Below, piece by piece: positions 5,698 to 5,996 of a stretch of 5,996 nt of DNA (the first letter of the stretch is position 1; each line of letters starts with the position of its first letter). The DNA is taken from positions 1 through 5,996 of the forward strand of contig DATKPK010000235.1 in assembly GCA_035524095.1 (NCBI GenBank), written 5' to 3'. Made by a program: the position numbers and the translations under genes. The notes under the pieces are model-generated. The model did not search any database. It was not told where the DNA came from and saw only the letters and a program-made list of their open reading frames with translations. Source of the DNA: DATJUF01 sp035524095. Its GTDB lineage: Bacteria > Desulfobacterota > Binatia > Binatales > Binataceae.

Positions 5698-5898
5698 GAG
5701 CTTTCTCCCACGATGTTTATGCGCGAACGTCATTCTTCTCGCGCGATTTATATCATCGATCGGATTACAAAACGCATTCTGCGTGCCAAGTTCTGCTGGC
5801 GATTAATTTGCGCTAGTTAAGCAGTGATTCTATCGGCGGTGACTTCAGCAACAACCTCCCGATCGTGTAATTAATCGCAAGGTCAAGCCTCGTGAAGG
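5698..5898 (-). promoter_or_regulatory. Non-coding gap holding the upstream region of the HP-repeat gene
   Basis: No convincing coding frame crosses these 201 bases. On the minus strand TTGGCA (5789-5784) is a five-of-six match to a -35 box. The only A/T-rich -10-like hexamer near it (TGTAAT) is at a spacing of about 14 bases, which is too short, so I do not assign a promoter. The stretch between 5744 and 5775 is A/T-richer than its surroundings. Confidence 0.25.
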
Positions 5899-5996
5899 CT
5901 AATGTGCGTCGCTCGCAATTGGATGCACGCGTTGGCCATCCTCGACGGCCTGTCCCATGTTCAAGGCAACCACATCGTCGCCTGTGACGTCGCCGC
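5899..5996 (-). CDS. Probable C-terminal fragment of an unrecognised gene (5' end outside window)
   Basis: On the minus strand the frame enters from the right edge and ends at TAG 5901-5899, giving 31 residues starting GDVTGDDVVALNMG and ending PIASDAH. The codons begin with G in well over half of cases, the GNN pattern typical of real coding frames, and the acidic, Val/Gly/Asp-rich composition reads like protein. The opposite-strand frame from ATG 5902 is also open but gives a Cys/His/Trp-rich sequence typical of a shadow. I do not recognise the family. If real, it lies upstream of, and in the same direction as, the HP-repeat gene, separated by about 200 bases. Confidence 0.45.
   Translation of the reverse strand, partial: GDVTGDDVVALNMGQAVEDGQRVHPIASDAH

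Noticed and set aside
5902..5996. Plus-strand frame from ATG 5902 with GAAGG upstream.
   Set aside because: The spacing to ATG is only three bases, the product is rich in Cys, His and Trp, and the opposite frame shows the GNN coding pattern.

Overview
The window reads as ordinary chromosomal DNA of a free-living Gram-negative bacterium, moderately GC-rich, with Shine-Dalgarno-led genes, signal-peptide and inner-membrane proteins and simple hairpin terminators. The gene mix (DUF3443 protein, glutathione-transferase-like protein, phasin-like helical protein, Thivi_2564-type and DUF3309 small membrane proteins, a secreted protein with HP/NP periodicity) points to a soil-type lineage such as Pseudomonadota, Acidobacteriota or a Binatota-like group. 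The sequence alone does not settle which. I see no IS element, CRISPR array, tRNA or rRNA.

Layout, left to right: (1) 1-762, plus strand, is the C-terminal part of a DUF3443 exported protein entering from the left, followed by a hairpin that may be its terminator. (2) 763-1043 is non-coding as far as I can see. (3) 1044-1823, plus, is a glutathione S-transferase-like protein, and 1908-2357, plus, is a Trp-rich helical phasin-like protein. They are co-oriented, with a long-loop hairpin between them. (4) 2383-2883, minus, is gluconokinase (gntK), convergent with the phasin-like gene and sharing a small hairpin at its stop codon. (5) 2884-3120 is a divergent control region with two CGATCG-type dyads. 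(6) 3121-4560, plus, is a 14-segment DHA2/HsrA-like MFS exporter, followed by two tiny membrane proteins (4669-4866 and 4954-5112). This group ends at a strong rho-independent terminator (5134-5165). (7) 5305-5697, minus, is a small exported protein with repeated HP/NP motifs. (8) 5899-5996, minus, is probably the last 31 codons of a gene entering from the right.

The genes do not form one obvious pathway. Gluconokinase feeds gluconate into the pentose phosphate or Entner-Doudoroff routes. The MFS protein probably exports drugs or metabolites. The small hydrophobic proteins, the GST-like protein and the secreted protein look like envelope or stress accessory functions. I did not find a clear novel multi-gene system. 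The points most worth a second look are the aspartic-protease-like Asp-Ser-Gly motif in the DUF3443 protein, the non-standard active-site region of the GST-like protein, the internally duplicated 65-residue membrane protein, and the HP/NP-repeat exported protein.
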